A DNA stretch of 64,000 nt, taken from Riptortus pedestris (taxonomy: Eukaryota; Arthropoda; Insecta; Hemiptera; Alydidae). The notes beneath the pieces are model-generated. The model saw only the letters and a program-made list of their open reading frames with translations, searched no databases and was not told the origin of the DNA. Below, in pieces: positions 1 through 11,445 of this stretch. The translations under genes and the position numbers were made by a program. The stretch's first letter is position 1, and every line of letters starts with the position of its first letter. Where the stretch lies: assembly GCA_019009955.1 (NCBI GenBank), contig CM032230.1:1626001-1690000 (forward strand). Direction: 5' to 3'.

Positions 1-612
1 GAGCTGGACCAGTTAAGAATTATAAGATAATAAACTGACATGAAAATAGAGTGCTGAAGATATAATAGAGCGAAACAATCTACGAAGAATATCAATGCTC
101 ACCATTGGGCACTAATTTGCGGTTATATAATGAAAGTGACCAACAAGACAGGCTGTCGGAAAAATAAACAAGAAATATTTAGCGAGATATTAAGGATGAA
201 AGTGGATCAGGATATATTATCCGTTTAGAGAGGATTATAAGGATATGGATATGGTGTCAAACAGCTGGTTGTAGGTAAGGTGATCGCAGCTGATGGATTA
301 GCATCTGCCAGCTAAATACAAATAAACTACTGCAGAGCCTTCAAACTGGCCTTATTTACTGCAGCCATTGTTTCAGAATTTTATCAACAGAGGATATTTA
401 AGGTTAATTCCATGTTCGTTGTAGGTCAACAGCTGCTTTTCCAATGGACAACTCTATGTAGCCTGCTCCAAGGCTAGCTACAGACATAATCTTATCATTT
501 ATATACCCGAAGGATTAACTAAACATTTTATACATAAAGATGCTTTAATATGATTATTCATTTATGAAAACAAGAAAAAGTTGTTTGAAGAGGGAATGAA
601 GAGCTAAGGCTC
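1..612. other. Intergenic, no recognised feature
   Basis: AT-rich sequence. I found no long open frame, RNA gene or recognised repeat here. Confidence 0.5.
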
Positions 613-665
613 ATCACCAACCACTTGCCTTCCCGACCGGCAAGGGAAGGCAAGTGGTTGGTGAT
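613..665. repeat. Perfect 22-bp inverted repeat (hairpin)
   Basis: Positions 613-634 are an exact reverse complement of 644-665, separated by a 9-nt spacer (635-643). An RNA of either strand would form a fully paired 22-bp stem. It does not resemble the ends of the other families in this window. It could be a tiny palindromic element or a chance fold-back; a pre-miRNA is less likely because the total of 53 nt is short and the pairing is perfect. Confidence 0.8.
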
Positions 666-690
666 TGGCTTGCATCTTTGCCTTTCCTAT

Positions 691-942
691 TGTAGAGCCA
701 TTATTATTATTTATTTATTAACGTCCACTTTTTGCAACTAAGGCTAATCGGGACGGGTTATCTACAGGTTACCACCCTTCTCTAGCCAGGGTGGGATTTT
801 AGGATGTTATTTAATGAATTTCGTCACTAAATAATTTCCCTTGCCCAGGCGAGAATCGAACTCGCCACTCTAGGTTTACCATGTGAGATAAAGGTCAACG
901 CTTTAACTCGCATGGCTAACCTGAGCCCCTGTAGAGCCATTA
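691..942 (-). mobile_element. tRNA-derived SINE with 13-bp target-site duplication
   Basis: The element body is about 704-929 on the minus strand. Its 5' (right-hand) part reads like a tRNA: a GGTTAGCCATGCG stretch resembles an A box, and GAGTTCGATTCTCGCC (about 848-863) fits the pol III B box. The 3' end is an AATAAATAATAA-type tail (704-722). The body is flanked by the exact direct repeat TGTAGAGCCATTA at 691-703 and 930-942, the target-site duplication expected from LINE-driven insertion. This looks like a SINE rather than a functional tRNA gene, because unrelated sequence follows the tRNA-like head. The tandem TSD indicates a fairly young insertion. Confidence 0.82.
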
Positions 943-1370
943 GAGACAAAATATCGCTACTTCTTTATTGTAGTAGCTATTAAGACGGAAAAGGGTTTAT
1001 AGAATGCTTTTAGTTATCTTTATGTACTATTTAAACTATATAGCTTTTTTTTGTTTTTCTTTATTGTCATATTATTGTTGATCTCAAGAACTTGGATTTA
1101 ATTATTTCTTTAAAAGACAGAATTGTTATTTGTTTATTTAATTTGTACAAGATGTAAATCTTTAACAAATAGATATATATTCTATTCTATTATTGTAGTA
1201 GCTACTCAATAGCCTTCAACATATAACAGTCCAATCTCTAAGCTAAATGCAAATAGCATAGTGTAATATCGATAACCGTTTCGTTATGAAATTGCCAGAT
1301 ATTCTAAATAATAACAATAAATATGTCATAATAATTGAACGATTCTGGAGAATATCAAAGAAAATAATTA
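943..1370. other. Intergenic, no recognised feature
   Basis: AT-rich sequence with no recognised gene or repeat. Confidence 0.5.
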
Positions 1371-2052
1371 AAAAGTCCGTCACGCAGGGGCTGCGTAAAA
1401 TAAGCAGATTTCCCATGTGAAGTTTTACAATAGGGAAATCTGCATACTGGCAATACAACACTACCGTGATTAAATACAAACGGTAATGAGAAATCTTTCA
1501 GTTAATTAAAATAAATTCCCAATTGAAACGGCTTCTGAATTTTAAGAATAATTTATATTTTAATAACTCACATTTTAGTAGTCCAAGAACTAAAGAAGGG
1601 GGGGGGAGGATGAGTAGAACGTATTTGCATAAATCTCACAAAGTAACGAAGGTAAGGTAAGGTTAGAAACGACACGTAGGTTAGAAGAAGCTTCCACCTG
1701 AGCCGAGCAGTTACGAAAATGGCCGACCTAATCCGAACTATACCCGACCACAGACTTCATAAAAATGCAAATACCTCGCTTAATATTCAAGATAGAGAAT
1801 AAATGTATATAACAATATTTATAGAAAATTTACTTTGCAATAAGATTAGTTCTATACAATTTTTCGATCCGATGCATAATAACGGAGATATTTTGAATTT
1901 TCGAAAAACCCCTCTCTAAACCTCCCCCCTCCCTCTAGTCCGAATTCAGCCATTAACGAACTTGATCTGTCTTTTTACATAAAACGGTTAAATATGGAGT
2001 TTCGTAACGATCAAACAAAAATTGCGACCACTAGAGCGTTAACAGGTATATA

Positions 2053-4402
2053 TCTATATATATATAAAATTGTAACCTCTGTCTGTACATTGATTTTTTT
2101 CGCGAAATTTCACGATAACTTTTCGTTTCACATGTCATAGACACCATATCTGCATTTTGTTTCTTTCGTGTATGTTTGTTTGTTTGTTTGTTTGTTTGTT
2201 TGTTTGTTTGTTTGTTTGTTTGTTTGTTTGTTTGTTTGTTACCTTTTCACGCATAAACGGCTGAACCGAATTTTATGAAACTTGGTATGTATATTACTAC
2301 TAACCCAACTTAGACTTTAGGCTATATTAAAATTCTCTGAGACTAACAGGAGTGGGGGTTATAAGGGAGGCCTGAAATTAAAAATAGCAATATTTCGTTT
2401 CCTATTGGTTTTTCGGCAAATATGTACATAACAAAAGTTATTTATTTTATTATTTAGAGTAACTTTTGTTATATACACTTTTTTCGTATACCGAATTATA
2501 AACGAGATATACGCTAAAATCTATAGCGGGAATGAACAATTTTATTTGGGACAAAAGACCCAACCGAAATAAATAAAACTCGGTATGTGAATTAGTACTA
2601 ACGCCTTCCTTATAATAAGCCATACAAACATTTCTAGGGACGGGCGGGAGTGGGGGTTATAAGGGAGGCCTGGAATTACAAATAGTGATATTTCGTTTCC
2701 TATTGGAGTTTTGGCAAATATGCACATAACAAAAGTTGTTTATTTTGCTATTTAGAGAAACTTTTATTATATACACTATCGTCATATAATGAAGTATAAA
2801 CGAGATATACACTTAAAACTAGGACGGGAGCCAACAATTTTGTTGGGCACTAACGATTGAACCGAACTTAAAAAAAAAACTCGGTATGTGAATTATCATT
2901 AATTCTTCCAAGATTATAAGCTATATTAAAATTTTTAGGTTCAAACAGGAGTGGGGGTTGTAGAGGTGGCCTAAAAAGAAAAATAGCGATATTTCGTTTC
3001 GCATTGATTTTTCGATAAATATGCACATAACAAAAGTTGTTTATTTTAAGTAACATTTGTTGTATTCACTTTTTTTGTAAAATGATGTAAACACGGGATA
3101 TACGCTAAAACTATAGCCGGAGTAATTCATTTTATTAGTGCTTTTTAAGCGTTTTTAATGAATGCATATTATGAAAAATGATTTTGTGTTAAAGTCACAT
3201 TTGATAACTCTAAATATGATTCGGATTAGTGAGGTTATATATCTCCGTCGCCTCCTTCTCATTTATTTATTTTTCCTAGAGAATAAAATTGTTATTTATT
3301 TCCAATAGAAATGTATACTATAAGAGCATATCCGTTATTTAATTTGTATAATGCATTATTTAAATAAAGTCATGCTGAATTGGCACAAGGAGCGATAGCG
3401 GAAGTTGTAGGGAAGCAAGCTCTTTGGTTCTAAGTAACAAAAGTTGTTTATTTCTTTATTTAGAGTAACTTTTGTTGTATTCACTTTTTTTTGTAAAATA
3501 GCGGAAGTTATGGGGATCAAACTCTTTGGTTCTGCTAATATATATCTTATTTCCGATATTTTGATGTTATTGAAACACATATGTACCATCATAACAATTA
3601 GACGTTAATGGTAAGGCCATTATGAAAAAAGACAATATCCAGTTAAACTTAATATGATTTAAAGTATTACTTATTTTGCTGGGAGGGCTACAATCTCTTC
3701 TCCTCACCCATCTCTTTGAATATAAATGAAATTATTTTTAGGGTAATACTATTATTTAATTCCGTCAGGTAGATAAATTATTAAAATAATACTCTGATAC
3801 AATAATTTAAGAAAAACATGGTGTTTAGCCCTCGTGCTGGACCGGAAGATGACAGGAGCCTAAACAGTTAATTGAGTTATCTTATTACCAGTGAAATGCT
3901 GCCATTCCTGGAAGTGATTTCCACTGAGCTCTGCTATTACGCTATTACGAATATAATCTAATGTACAAAACTATGCTTAAACTACATGTGCTCGGATTGG
4001 TTTTTAACAGGAAATAAGTTTCATTATATATTTAATTGTAATAAATGCAATCCATGATTATGATTTTAAGTATTCAAAAAGGAGACTTAAGAAGTGGAAA
4101 GGGATAGATTAGGAACACATTTTTATTTATTTTTCAACAGTAAAATTTCTCATTTATAAGTCGCCTGCTGACCCTCACGGGAAAACAATACGCCCAGACG
4201 GGAAGTGTAGTTGTAAACGTTGAAGCCTTGTCCAAAAAATACTATCATCATTCAGCACACAGCAACGACGGGTATAGACCCTAAACACTGGTATGGTACG
4301 GGGAAATGTCAAAATACTGTGCAAACTAAAGGTTTACCAAAAAAAATACCACATCATTCAGCCTCAAAGGAATTCCCGGGCGAAGCCGGGTACCTTAGCT
4401 AG
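2053..4402 (+). mobile_element. Non-autonomous Helitron nested in the HINE TA tract
   Basis: The element begins TCTATATATATATAAAATTG and ends at CTAG (4399-4402), preceded by the hairpin CCCGGGCGAAGCCGGG (about 4377-4392). The base before is A and the base after is T, as expected for Helitron insertion between A and T without target duplication. No Rep/helicase protein is present, so it is non-autonomous. Internal sequence includes a (TTTG)n microsatellite at 2169-2239 and three diverged tandem units of about 297 bp (about 2255-3150), each containing a GAACCGAA-type motif, CTCGGTATGTGAATTA and GGAGTGGGGGTTATAAGGG or variants. A shorter related piece recurs near 3440-3530. Confidence 0.85.
2169..2239. 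repeat. (TTTG)n microsatellite
   Basis: About 17 tandem TTTG units in the 5' part of the Helitron. The copies at 7199 and 23424 have only a few units at the same place, so this copy has expanded. Confidence 0.95.
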
Positions 4403-4551
4403 TATATATATATATTTATATACAGTTTTGAACGGACCTCATTTTCGTCATCTCCTGGGTAGGATCGATGGACATTGGAAGAAATTTTTCGAAAATCGCG
4501 TCATGAGTACGACCTCAATAGCTGATTTCCCTTAAGGGAAATCTGCTAAAA

Positions 4552-5864
4552 TTACCTATGAAATGTTGATGGGGTGCTTATTACTATTAATATTATTATT
4601 ATTATTGGCTGTAAAGTTTTATTTTCAATTGTTAAAGAATAAGTGGAAGGAGCATTTTTGTAGAAAGCTCTATTTTCTGGTGGGACTTGAAACCCAGAAA
4701 ATGGCCACATAAGGAAGGAGCACTTTGGATGGTGAGTACAGTGAGAATAGTGAGTGAACCTTTTTCCATTGTGCTTGGCCTTAGCTGGTTAAATGGCCAA
4801 ATAGAAAAGCAGCGAGGCGTCTCCCCACTCGGCCACCAACTGCAGCCACAAACCCATAAAGCGATCCTATCCATTAACACCATTGGTAAAGGACAACCAA
4901 ATATTATTTGTTCGGGTTTTATCTCGTCAAGTATATAAATAAGTGTATATACGCCTGTTTTATATTTTTAATCAATGAAATTATTAACTATTATCTCCTC
5001 TATTACCGGAATCCTTTCCACGGGGGACTTTAAGAGATTTTCATTAATGACGTCAAGAGTTGAACCTCAATAGCCTTTAAGAGATACATGCTATATTTAG
5101 TGGCTACCTATAGACTTTAATCAAGGTACAGTAGAAGGCTGTTAGGAGGTGTACAAGTAGTAATTATCTTATATCAATAGCTATTACAATGTTGCATACA
5201 GTCTATCATTATGCAGCCAATTAAAATAAATCTGCATTGCTTCGCCAAATGATGGACAACAATGTATTTAATTATCTATTGATTGATTGTTGCAAATCAT
5301 ATCCTTTGTATTTCTCCTAGTTTATAAATTATTTATACATATATTATCACATTCCTTGAATTCAACTATTTACGATTTAATAAATTATTATTATAATAAA
5401 GTAGAAAGAAAAGATTAATTCTTAGAAAGGATTATTTTTACATAATGTTTTGGCTAATAGGAAAAAAAAAATTAATTCTCCCTTTAAACATTATTCAGTT
5501 TGATATTTGGCCTAATACATGTTTTAATTATTACAATAACCTTGAGTAAGGAAGGCATGAGTGCGGTATTTTGGTCATTGAATTACAATTCATTCTAACA
5601 ACATTCATATAAAAAAATGTGTTTTATTATCACCAAGCTCAGCTGCTATCGGTGGTTCCTGCTTGAGAGTCTTCCTCATTTATCTTTGCTGAGGCTAAAC
5701 ATCATCGAAACATATAGACTAGCCATATATTAACAGCATTCAAAAATAATTTAATAGAGATCCTTTTCAGCGAGCATATTCAATTTTTCTTGAACAGGGA
5801 CATGAATAGGGGAAGGAAACGCCATGAATAGCCAGACACAGAGCGAAGTGGCGGTTAACAGTCG
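4552..5864. other. Intergenic, no recognised feature
   Basis: Mostly AT-rich. The 4630-4940 segment is slightly more GC-rich and open on both strands for about 83 codons, but no domain is recognisable. Confidence 0.5.
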
Positions 5865-6012
5865 ACTGAAAACTAAAATAAAATGTAAATACCTCGGTTA
5901 ATATGCAGGATAGAAAAAAATGTATAAAACAATATTTATAGAAAAAGAAATTTTCAAGATTGGTTCTACACAATTTTTTGATCTGACTTATCACAACTGA
6001 GATATTTTGAAT
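5865..6012 (+). mobile_element. HINE relic (core only)
   Basis: Diverged copy of the family core: AATACCTCGGTTAATATGCA, the TTTATAGAAAA block, ATTGGTTCTACACAATTTTT and GAGATATTTTGAAT. Neither terminus is recognisable. Confidence 0.65.
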
Positions 6013-6036
6013 GTATGCTTATATATTTCAGCAGAC

Positions 6037-6042
<6 letters not shown>

Positions 6043-6126
<84 letters not shown>
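6043..6126. repeat. (TA)n(GA)n microsatellite
   Basis: A run of TA repeats passes directly into a run of GA repeats. Confidence 0.95.
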
Positions 6127-6132
<6 letters not shown>

Positions 6133-6916
6133 CATTTCATCTGTTGGTTAAGCCATTTGAAGACACTTCATAAGAAGTTGCGTTAAGGGATGAGCTGCTA
6201 AAAGTTGCAGCAGGGCCTATGAGAGAAAGGGGATACTGGAGCAAGGAGAGGCCTAGCTTAGGAAAGATGCTATATCAACTCTGCTATCAGCCCTAACTAA
6301 CAGGATTGCCAAATAGTCCTGTAGGCCTTCACAGCTGGCCAAATTTCGGCTCAAGGTTTTTGGCGCTGAATTCGTGACGTCATGTTCGAATTGTTTCTTC
6401 ATAAATCAAACTCGTCCCAAAGAGAAAGCCCGAAGCCAACTGCATCTGAAGTGAAATATTCCGTCAGTGAAGACACCAATAAAACTTCTTTTACAACTAG
6501 GGATTTGTACTTGTGTAGCATTGCTCTGTACCTTTGCCGCATTAATCTTGATCTGTTCATGAGAGTTCTATAAAATTGAATTACTCATAATACTAGTCTA
6601 CCGATAAGTGATGATTTTATAATTTCCAAAGCCGTAATTATACTTCTGTGATCCCGATTAATCGTCACGTACCTTAGGAGAGTCTTTCATCAGAGCGCCC
6701 CCCCCCCTTCATCAAATTATACCAATTCCGACTTGAAGAGTTAGATAATTATAAGTACGATTAATCTACGTGTACAACATTATCTTCCGAAATTATAGGC
6801 CTATTTCAATATAATGAGCCTCATTAAAACACCTCCCCCAGGAAGTGGCCTCTATAGAGTCCCCAGCAGGTCTTCTATATACTGGAAATAACCTATTCCA
6901 ATCCTCTATTATATCA
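6127..6916. other. Intergenic, no recognised feature
   Basis: No recognised element. It contains a poly-C run near 6699-6707. Confidence 0.5.
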
Positions 6917-7039
6917 TTTTTAGCAGATTTCCCTTAAGGGAAATCAGCTATTGAGGTCGTACTCATAACGCGAGTTTCGAAACATTTCTTCAAATGTCCA
7001 TCGATCCTACCCAGGAGATGACGAAAATGAGGTCAGCTC

Positions 7040-7092
<53 letters not shown>

Positions 7093-7099
<7 letters not shown>

Positions 7100-7845
7100 G
7101 TAACCTCTGTCTGTACATTGATTTTTTTCGCGAAATTTCACGATAACTTTTCGTTTCACATGTCATAGTCACCATAACTGCATTTTGTTTCTTTGGTGTG
7201 TGTTTGTTTGTTTATTTGTTTGTTACCTTTTCACGCATAAACGGCTGAACCGAATTTTATGAAACTTGGTATGTATATTACTACTAGCCCAACTTAGACT
7301 TTAGGCTATATTAATATTCTCTGAGACAAACAGGAGTGGGGGTTATAAGGGAGGCCAGAAATAAAAAAGTCCGTCACGCAGGGGCTGCGTAAACTAAGCA
7401 GATTTCCCACGTGAAGTTTTACAATAGAGAAATCTGCCTAGTATTAACCTATTCTCAGGAGGACGAATAGTTAGTGAAACGGCCACACTAGCGCTAGTGC
7501 GCTCGGCGGAAACTCCCGAACATAGCCGACCACACTTACAATACAAATCCAAATATCTCGGTTAATATTAAAGATACAGAATAAACGTATAGAACAATAT
7601 TTATAGTAAATTTAATTTGAAATAAGATTAGATCTATACAATTTTTTGATCCGACGTATGGTAACGGAGATATTTCGAATTTTCGAAAATCCCCCCCCTT
7701 TAAACCCCCCCTCCCACTGGTCCGATTTCAGCCATTAACGAACTTGATCTTCCTTTTTATATAAAACGATTAAATCCCGAGTTTGGTTACGATCAAACAA
7801 AAATTGCGACCGCTAGAGCGTTAACAGACAAATATATATATATAT

Positions 7846-7892
<47 letters not shown>

Positions 7893-8086
7893 TATATATA
7901 TAATTTTGAACGGACCTCATTTTCGTCATCTCCTGGGTAGGATCGATGGACATTTGAAGAAATTTTTCAAAACTCGCGTCATGAGTACGACCTCAATAGC
8001 TGATTTCCCTTAAGGGAAATCTGCTAAAAAATACCATCACCATTCAGCCTCAAATCAATCCCGAGCGACGCCGGCTATCTCAGCTA

Positions 8087-8087
<1 letters not shown>
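7093..8087 (+). mobile_element. Helitron nested in HINE, itself interrupted
   Basis: The 5' part (about 7093-7364) has AATTGTAACCTCTGTCTGTA, CACGCATAAACGGCTGAACC and GGAGTGGGGGTTATAAGGG. The 3' part (8029-8087) has TACCATCACCATTCAGCCTC and the hairpin CCGAGCGACGCCGG, and ends CTAG (8084-8087) followed by T. The 5' TC is not visible because the start merges with the host TA tract. It is internally deleted relative to the copy at 2053. Confidence 0.8.
7365..8028 (+). mobile_element. HINE copy nested inside the Helitron
   Basis: Complete copy of about 664 bp, from AAAAAGTCCGTCACGCAGGG to GGGAAATCTGCTAAAA, with all core blocks and a TA/GATA-rich tract at about 7832-7900. The Helitron continues on both sides: GGAGGCCAGAAAT ends its left part and AATACCATCACC starts its right part. 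The insertion site is therefore an A-run. Confidence 0.88.
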
Positions 8088-8166
<79 letters not shown>

Positions 8167-8653
8167 CTGTTAACGTTCTAGCGGTCGCAATTTTTGTTTG
8201 ATCGTTACCAAACTCGAAATTTAATCATTTTATGTAAAAAGAAAGATCAAGTTCGTTAATGGCTGAAATCGGACCAGTAGGAGGGGGGGGGTTAGAGAGG
8301 GGATTTTTGAAAATTCGAAATATCTCCGTTATTATGCGTCGGATCGAAAAATTGTATTGAACCAATCTTATTGCAAATTACATTTTCTATAAATATTGTT
8401 CTATACATTTATTCTGTATCTTGAATATTAACCGAGATATTTGCATTTGTATTCTGTGTATGATCGGCAGGGGTCGGTAATGTTCGGAACGTTCCGCCGA
8501 GAGCTCTGGCGGCCGTTTCCATAACTATTCGTCTCTCTTGAATAGGTTTAGAGATACCTTACTACAACAGTTGTTATTGGGCAGATATATCTAATGTATA
8601 ACTTCACGTGGAAAATCTGCTTAGTTTACGCAGCCCCTGCGTGACGGACTTTT

Positions 8654-8967
8654 ATCTATTGTGTTTATTTTATTAGAAATAAAATAAACTAGTCGTCACT
8701 TGGAGTGAGTTTCCTAAAATCTACATATAAATGAAGATGACAGGAGGTACACAGAAGTGCACTGAATTTGTAACTATAAAAGCCAGTTTGGAGCCTCTGG
8801 CCATATTCCGATAACCTTTATAGCATTAACAAATTGCCTGAAAGTGTAGTTATAATTCAACAGTTTTTTATTGTGATAACTTTAGCAAACCATTACCCAA
8901 AAGTATTAAATTGCCAGTGATATTATTAATTGTATTTCATAGAAACATAGTTTTAGTGATATAACAT
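8654..8967. other. Intergenic, no recognised feature
   Basis: No recognised element between two HINE copies. Confidence 0.5.
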
Positions 8968-9543
8968 AAAAGTCCGTCACGCAGGGGTTGCGTAAACTAA
9001 GCAGATTTCCCACTTGAAGTTATACAATAGAGAAATCTCCATACGAAAGCAGAACTGTTACGGCAAAGGGCCGAACTTGCTCTTGGCGGGAAATTCCGTC
9101 GTACGTTAAATTTAATAAAAATGCCAATACCTCGGTTAATATTCAAAATACAGAATAAATGTATAGAACAATATTTATAGTGAATTTAATCTGTAATAAG
9201 ATTGGTTCTATACATATTTTTGATCCGACGTATGGTAACGGAGATATTTCGAATTTTCGAAAATCCCCCCTCTAAACCCCCCCTCCCACTGGTCCGATTT
9301 CTGCCATTAACGAACTAGATCTGTCTTTTTGCATAAAACGTTTAAATATCGAGTTTGGTAACGATCAATCAAAAATTGCGACCGCTAGAGCGTAAATAGA
9401 CAAATATATATATATATATTTGTGATGACCTCATTTTCGGCATCTCCTAGGTAGGATCGATGGACATTTGAAGAAAATTTTCGAAAATCACGTCATGAGT
9501 ACGACCTCAATAGCTGATTTCCCTTAGGGGAAATCTGCTAAAA
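8968..9543 (+). mobile_element. HINE copy, compact form
   Basis: Complete copy from AAAAGTCCGTCACGCAGGGG to GAAATCTGCTAAA, about 576 bp. The TA tract is very short (about 9404-9419) and the region between the 5' hairpin and the core is shortened. It shows the family without microsatellite expansion. Confidence 0.88.
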
Positions 9544-9869
9544 TGAGGTCCATTCGAAGTTTTAACCGTATCCTTGTTCACTACATACTGAAATGTATAA
9601 AATAAATTTAAATGTAAAGTATTATTTGTATAAGAGCAGAAGGTAAATGCGAAGAAGGATATAAATTGCCGGCGTAGGCCTTTGAATGAAGGTCTCTTAA
9701 GACGAGATACGAAAGCTGTGTTATTTATTTCCTACAGACACACGAACGACTTATTTTTTTTTTAAATTAATTAACAAATCTCGAAGTCTCGCATAAAAAG
9801 GCCGACTTCAGAAATTTTTTGGAGGACATATTTCGTGTTTTACAAATATACTCCCGTCCAGCTTTCCTT
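9544..9869. other. Intergenic, no recognised feature
   Basis: No recognised element. Confidence 0.45.
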
Positions 9870-10285
9870 CTTTTTTTTTAGTTAATGACACGATGCCAAT
9901 TATGGTACTAGTGGCAGCGATTTTGGTTTCATCGTTATCAAATGTGACATTTAAGCGTTTCTTGTATAACGAGAGATGAACATTGGAATTGGCTGAAATC
10001 GGACTACGGCAAGGAGAGGTTAGAAACAAAATAAAGATAAAATAAAAAATCCCAAATGTCTCCATGGAATATATTGATTATCCATAGTTGAAATCGGTGA
10101 ATAATTGGCCCTGGTGATTACGCTAGTGTCTGTTCAATTCAGAATGGCGTCAGTTACTTTACTCATCTTGTCATCCTTTTTGCTCCATCCCAAAGGAAAC
10201 AGTATGTAACACGCAAATATATGGTGAAATGAGATCGCTAGTGTGTCATACTTGTATGTGGGAAATCTGCTTAGTTTACACAGAA
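9870..10285 (-). mobile_element. HINE relic
   Basis: Degraded minus-strand copy. GGCAGCGATTTTGGTTTCAT and GGCTGAAATCGGACTACGG match the core, and GTGGGAAATCTGCTTAGTTT (from about 10258) matches the subterminal 5' region. The open frames across this stretch are incidental. Confidence 0.65.
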
Positions 10286-11445
10286 CATAAGCGCTCCATA
10301 TGCCTGAACATGTATATTGACTTAAATGCGAAGTTATCCAGTGTAGAATTAGCGAGATAGCTAGGAATGCTAAATGTAGGAGTAAATGGGACTGTATAAC
10401 TATAGGCAATAAAATTGTAAATGAGAGTGGCAATGAGATTTTATCTTGTGAAAGTTTCTTTCCAAGAAGTCTGAATCATTTACTTGTATTTCTTCAGAGA
10501 GGAAGTAGGGACAGGAAGCAATAATGAAATTTGTGGGGGAAAAAAAGTGTTATGCATCATTAAGATTGGGAAAGGCATAGCTGGCGGATTATCTCCTGGG
10601 AATAATATGATAATCCGGGGATTTCAATATATTTTATCTCATTGATGGAGCAACGGGACAAGAAAAGTAAAATTAGCAAATGCTTCGCCGAGAAGTAGCG
10701 TGGGAAAGGAGTGCTTGTCGACGTTGCACTGCCCCAACCGGCTACAGCTGACTCCCTTCAGGTTTTCACTGGACAACTCTTGGCACTGCCAAATTGCCCA
10801 AGACAACTCTCCAATGGCCCCCTTAAAACAATTTTCATAGTCACAATATATATTCTAATAAATCTTTTTAGGAACATCATGTCCATAAGTCCGAAGGGAA
10901 ATCCCTATAGGGTTCGGGAGGAGGGAGGAGGTAATGAAAGCTGAAATTGAATGCAAATATTTGAAATTAAAAAAAAAAATGTGCTGCTCATCATTTATAG
11001 AAAATAAATTTTGCAAAAGATATAATTTGCTATGACATCCGTCAAATACCAAAATAAATAATTGGAAACGGAATTTTGTTTGAATCTTTAACTCGGCAAG
11101 GCAATGAAGACACTCGGCTGTTCAGATCAAAAGGAGAAGAATAAGTAATAAAGATATCAATCCGAGAATGGGATGATACGCAAGCACCTGCGTAGACAAC
11201 TCTACAGGTCATCATCATCAACATAGTGTAGCTCCAGGCCTGGAGAAACACTTCCCACATGACAACTAAATAACCCTTTAGTGAGGGAACGATTACTGTT
11301 AAAGGCGGGCGGAACATGAAAGCGTGGATTAGAATGAAATGTTTTTTTATATAATTCAATGTGAGCATTTAGGGCTGATGGACAGCTGGAAGTGTTCTAA
11401 TGGAAATTAATAGAGATGGCCGGTGAGGCAATTAGTGGCCGCCAG
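10286..11445. other. Intergenic, no recognised feature
   Basis: Several short open frames without recognisable domains. No repeat family identified. Confidence 0.45.

Larger units (their letters stand above)
1371..4551 (+). mobile_element. HINE copy, split by a Helitron
   Basis: The 5' part (1371-2052) starts AAAAGTCCGTCACGCAGGGG, has the CGCAG/CTGCG hairpin and AGCAGATTTCCC, then the family core (TTAATATTCAAGATA, GATCCGATGCATAATAACGG, CCGAATTCAGCCATTAACG, CGACCACTAGAGCGTTAACAG). The 3' part (4403-4551) resumes at the TA tract and carries GAACGGACCTCATTTTCGTC and the terminal hairpin GATTTCCC-TTAA-GGGAAATC followed by TGCTAAAA. Removing the Helitron at 2053-4402 restores a copy of about 830 bp. 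The subterminal inverted repeats, central microsatellite and 3' hairpin resemble Drosophila DINE-1/HINE elements, which are non-autonomous Helentrons. That class name is an inference. No protein is encoded. Confidence 0.8.
6917..8653 (-). mobile_element. HINE copy, outer layer of a triple nest
   Basis: Minus-strand copy. Its 3' hairpin end is at 6917-7045 (TTTTAGCAGATTTCCCTTAA on the plus strand). Its 5' end (CAGCCCCTGCGTGACGGACT on the plus strand) finishes at 8653. The two halves are separated inside the TA tract by a Helitron (about 7093-8087), which is itself split by a plus-strand HINE (7365-8028). Removing both leaves a normal copy of about 740 bp. Confidence 0.85.

Noticed and set aside
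840..929. A tRNA gene on the minus strand
   Set aside because: Only the promoter-like half fits; it has a target-site duplication and non-tRNA body, so it is a SINE.
9808..10065. 85-codon minus frame (and similar frames at 22632, 33431, 54727)
   Set aside because: They lie within HINE cores that are shared between many non-coding copies.
10134..10433. 99-codon minus-strand frame
   Set aside because: No recognisable domain; part of it covers a HINE relic.
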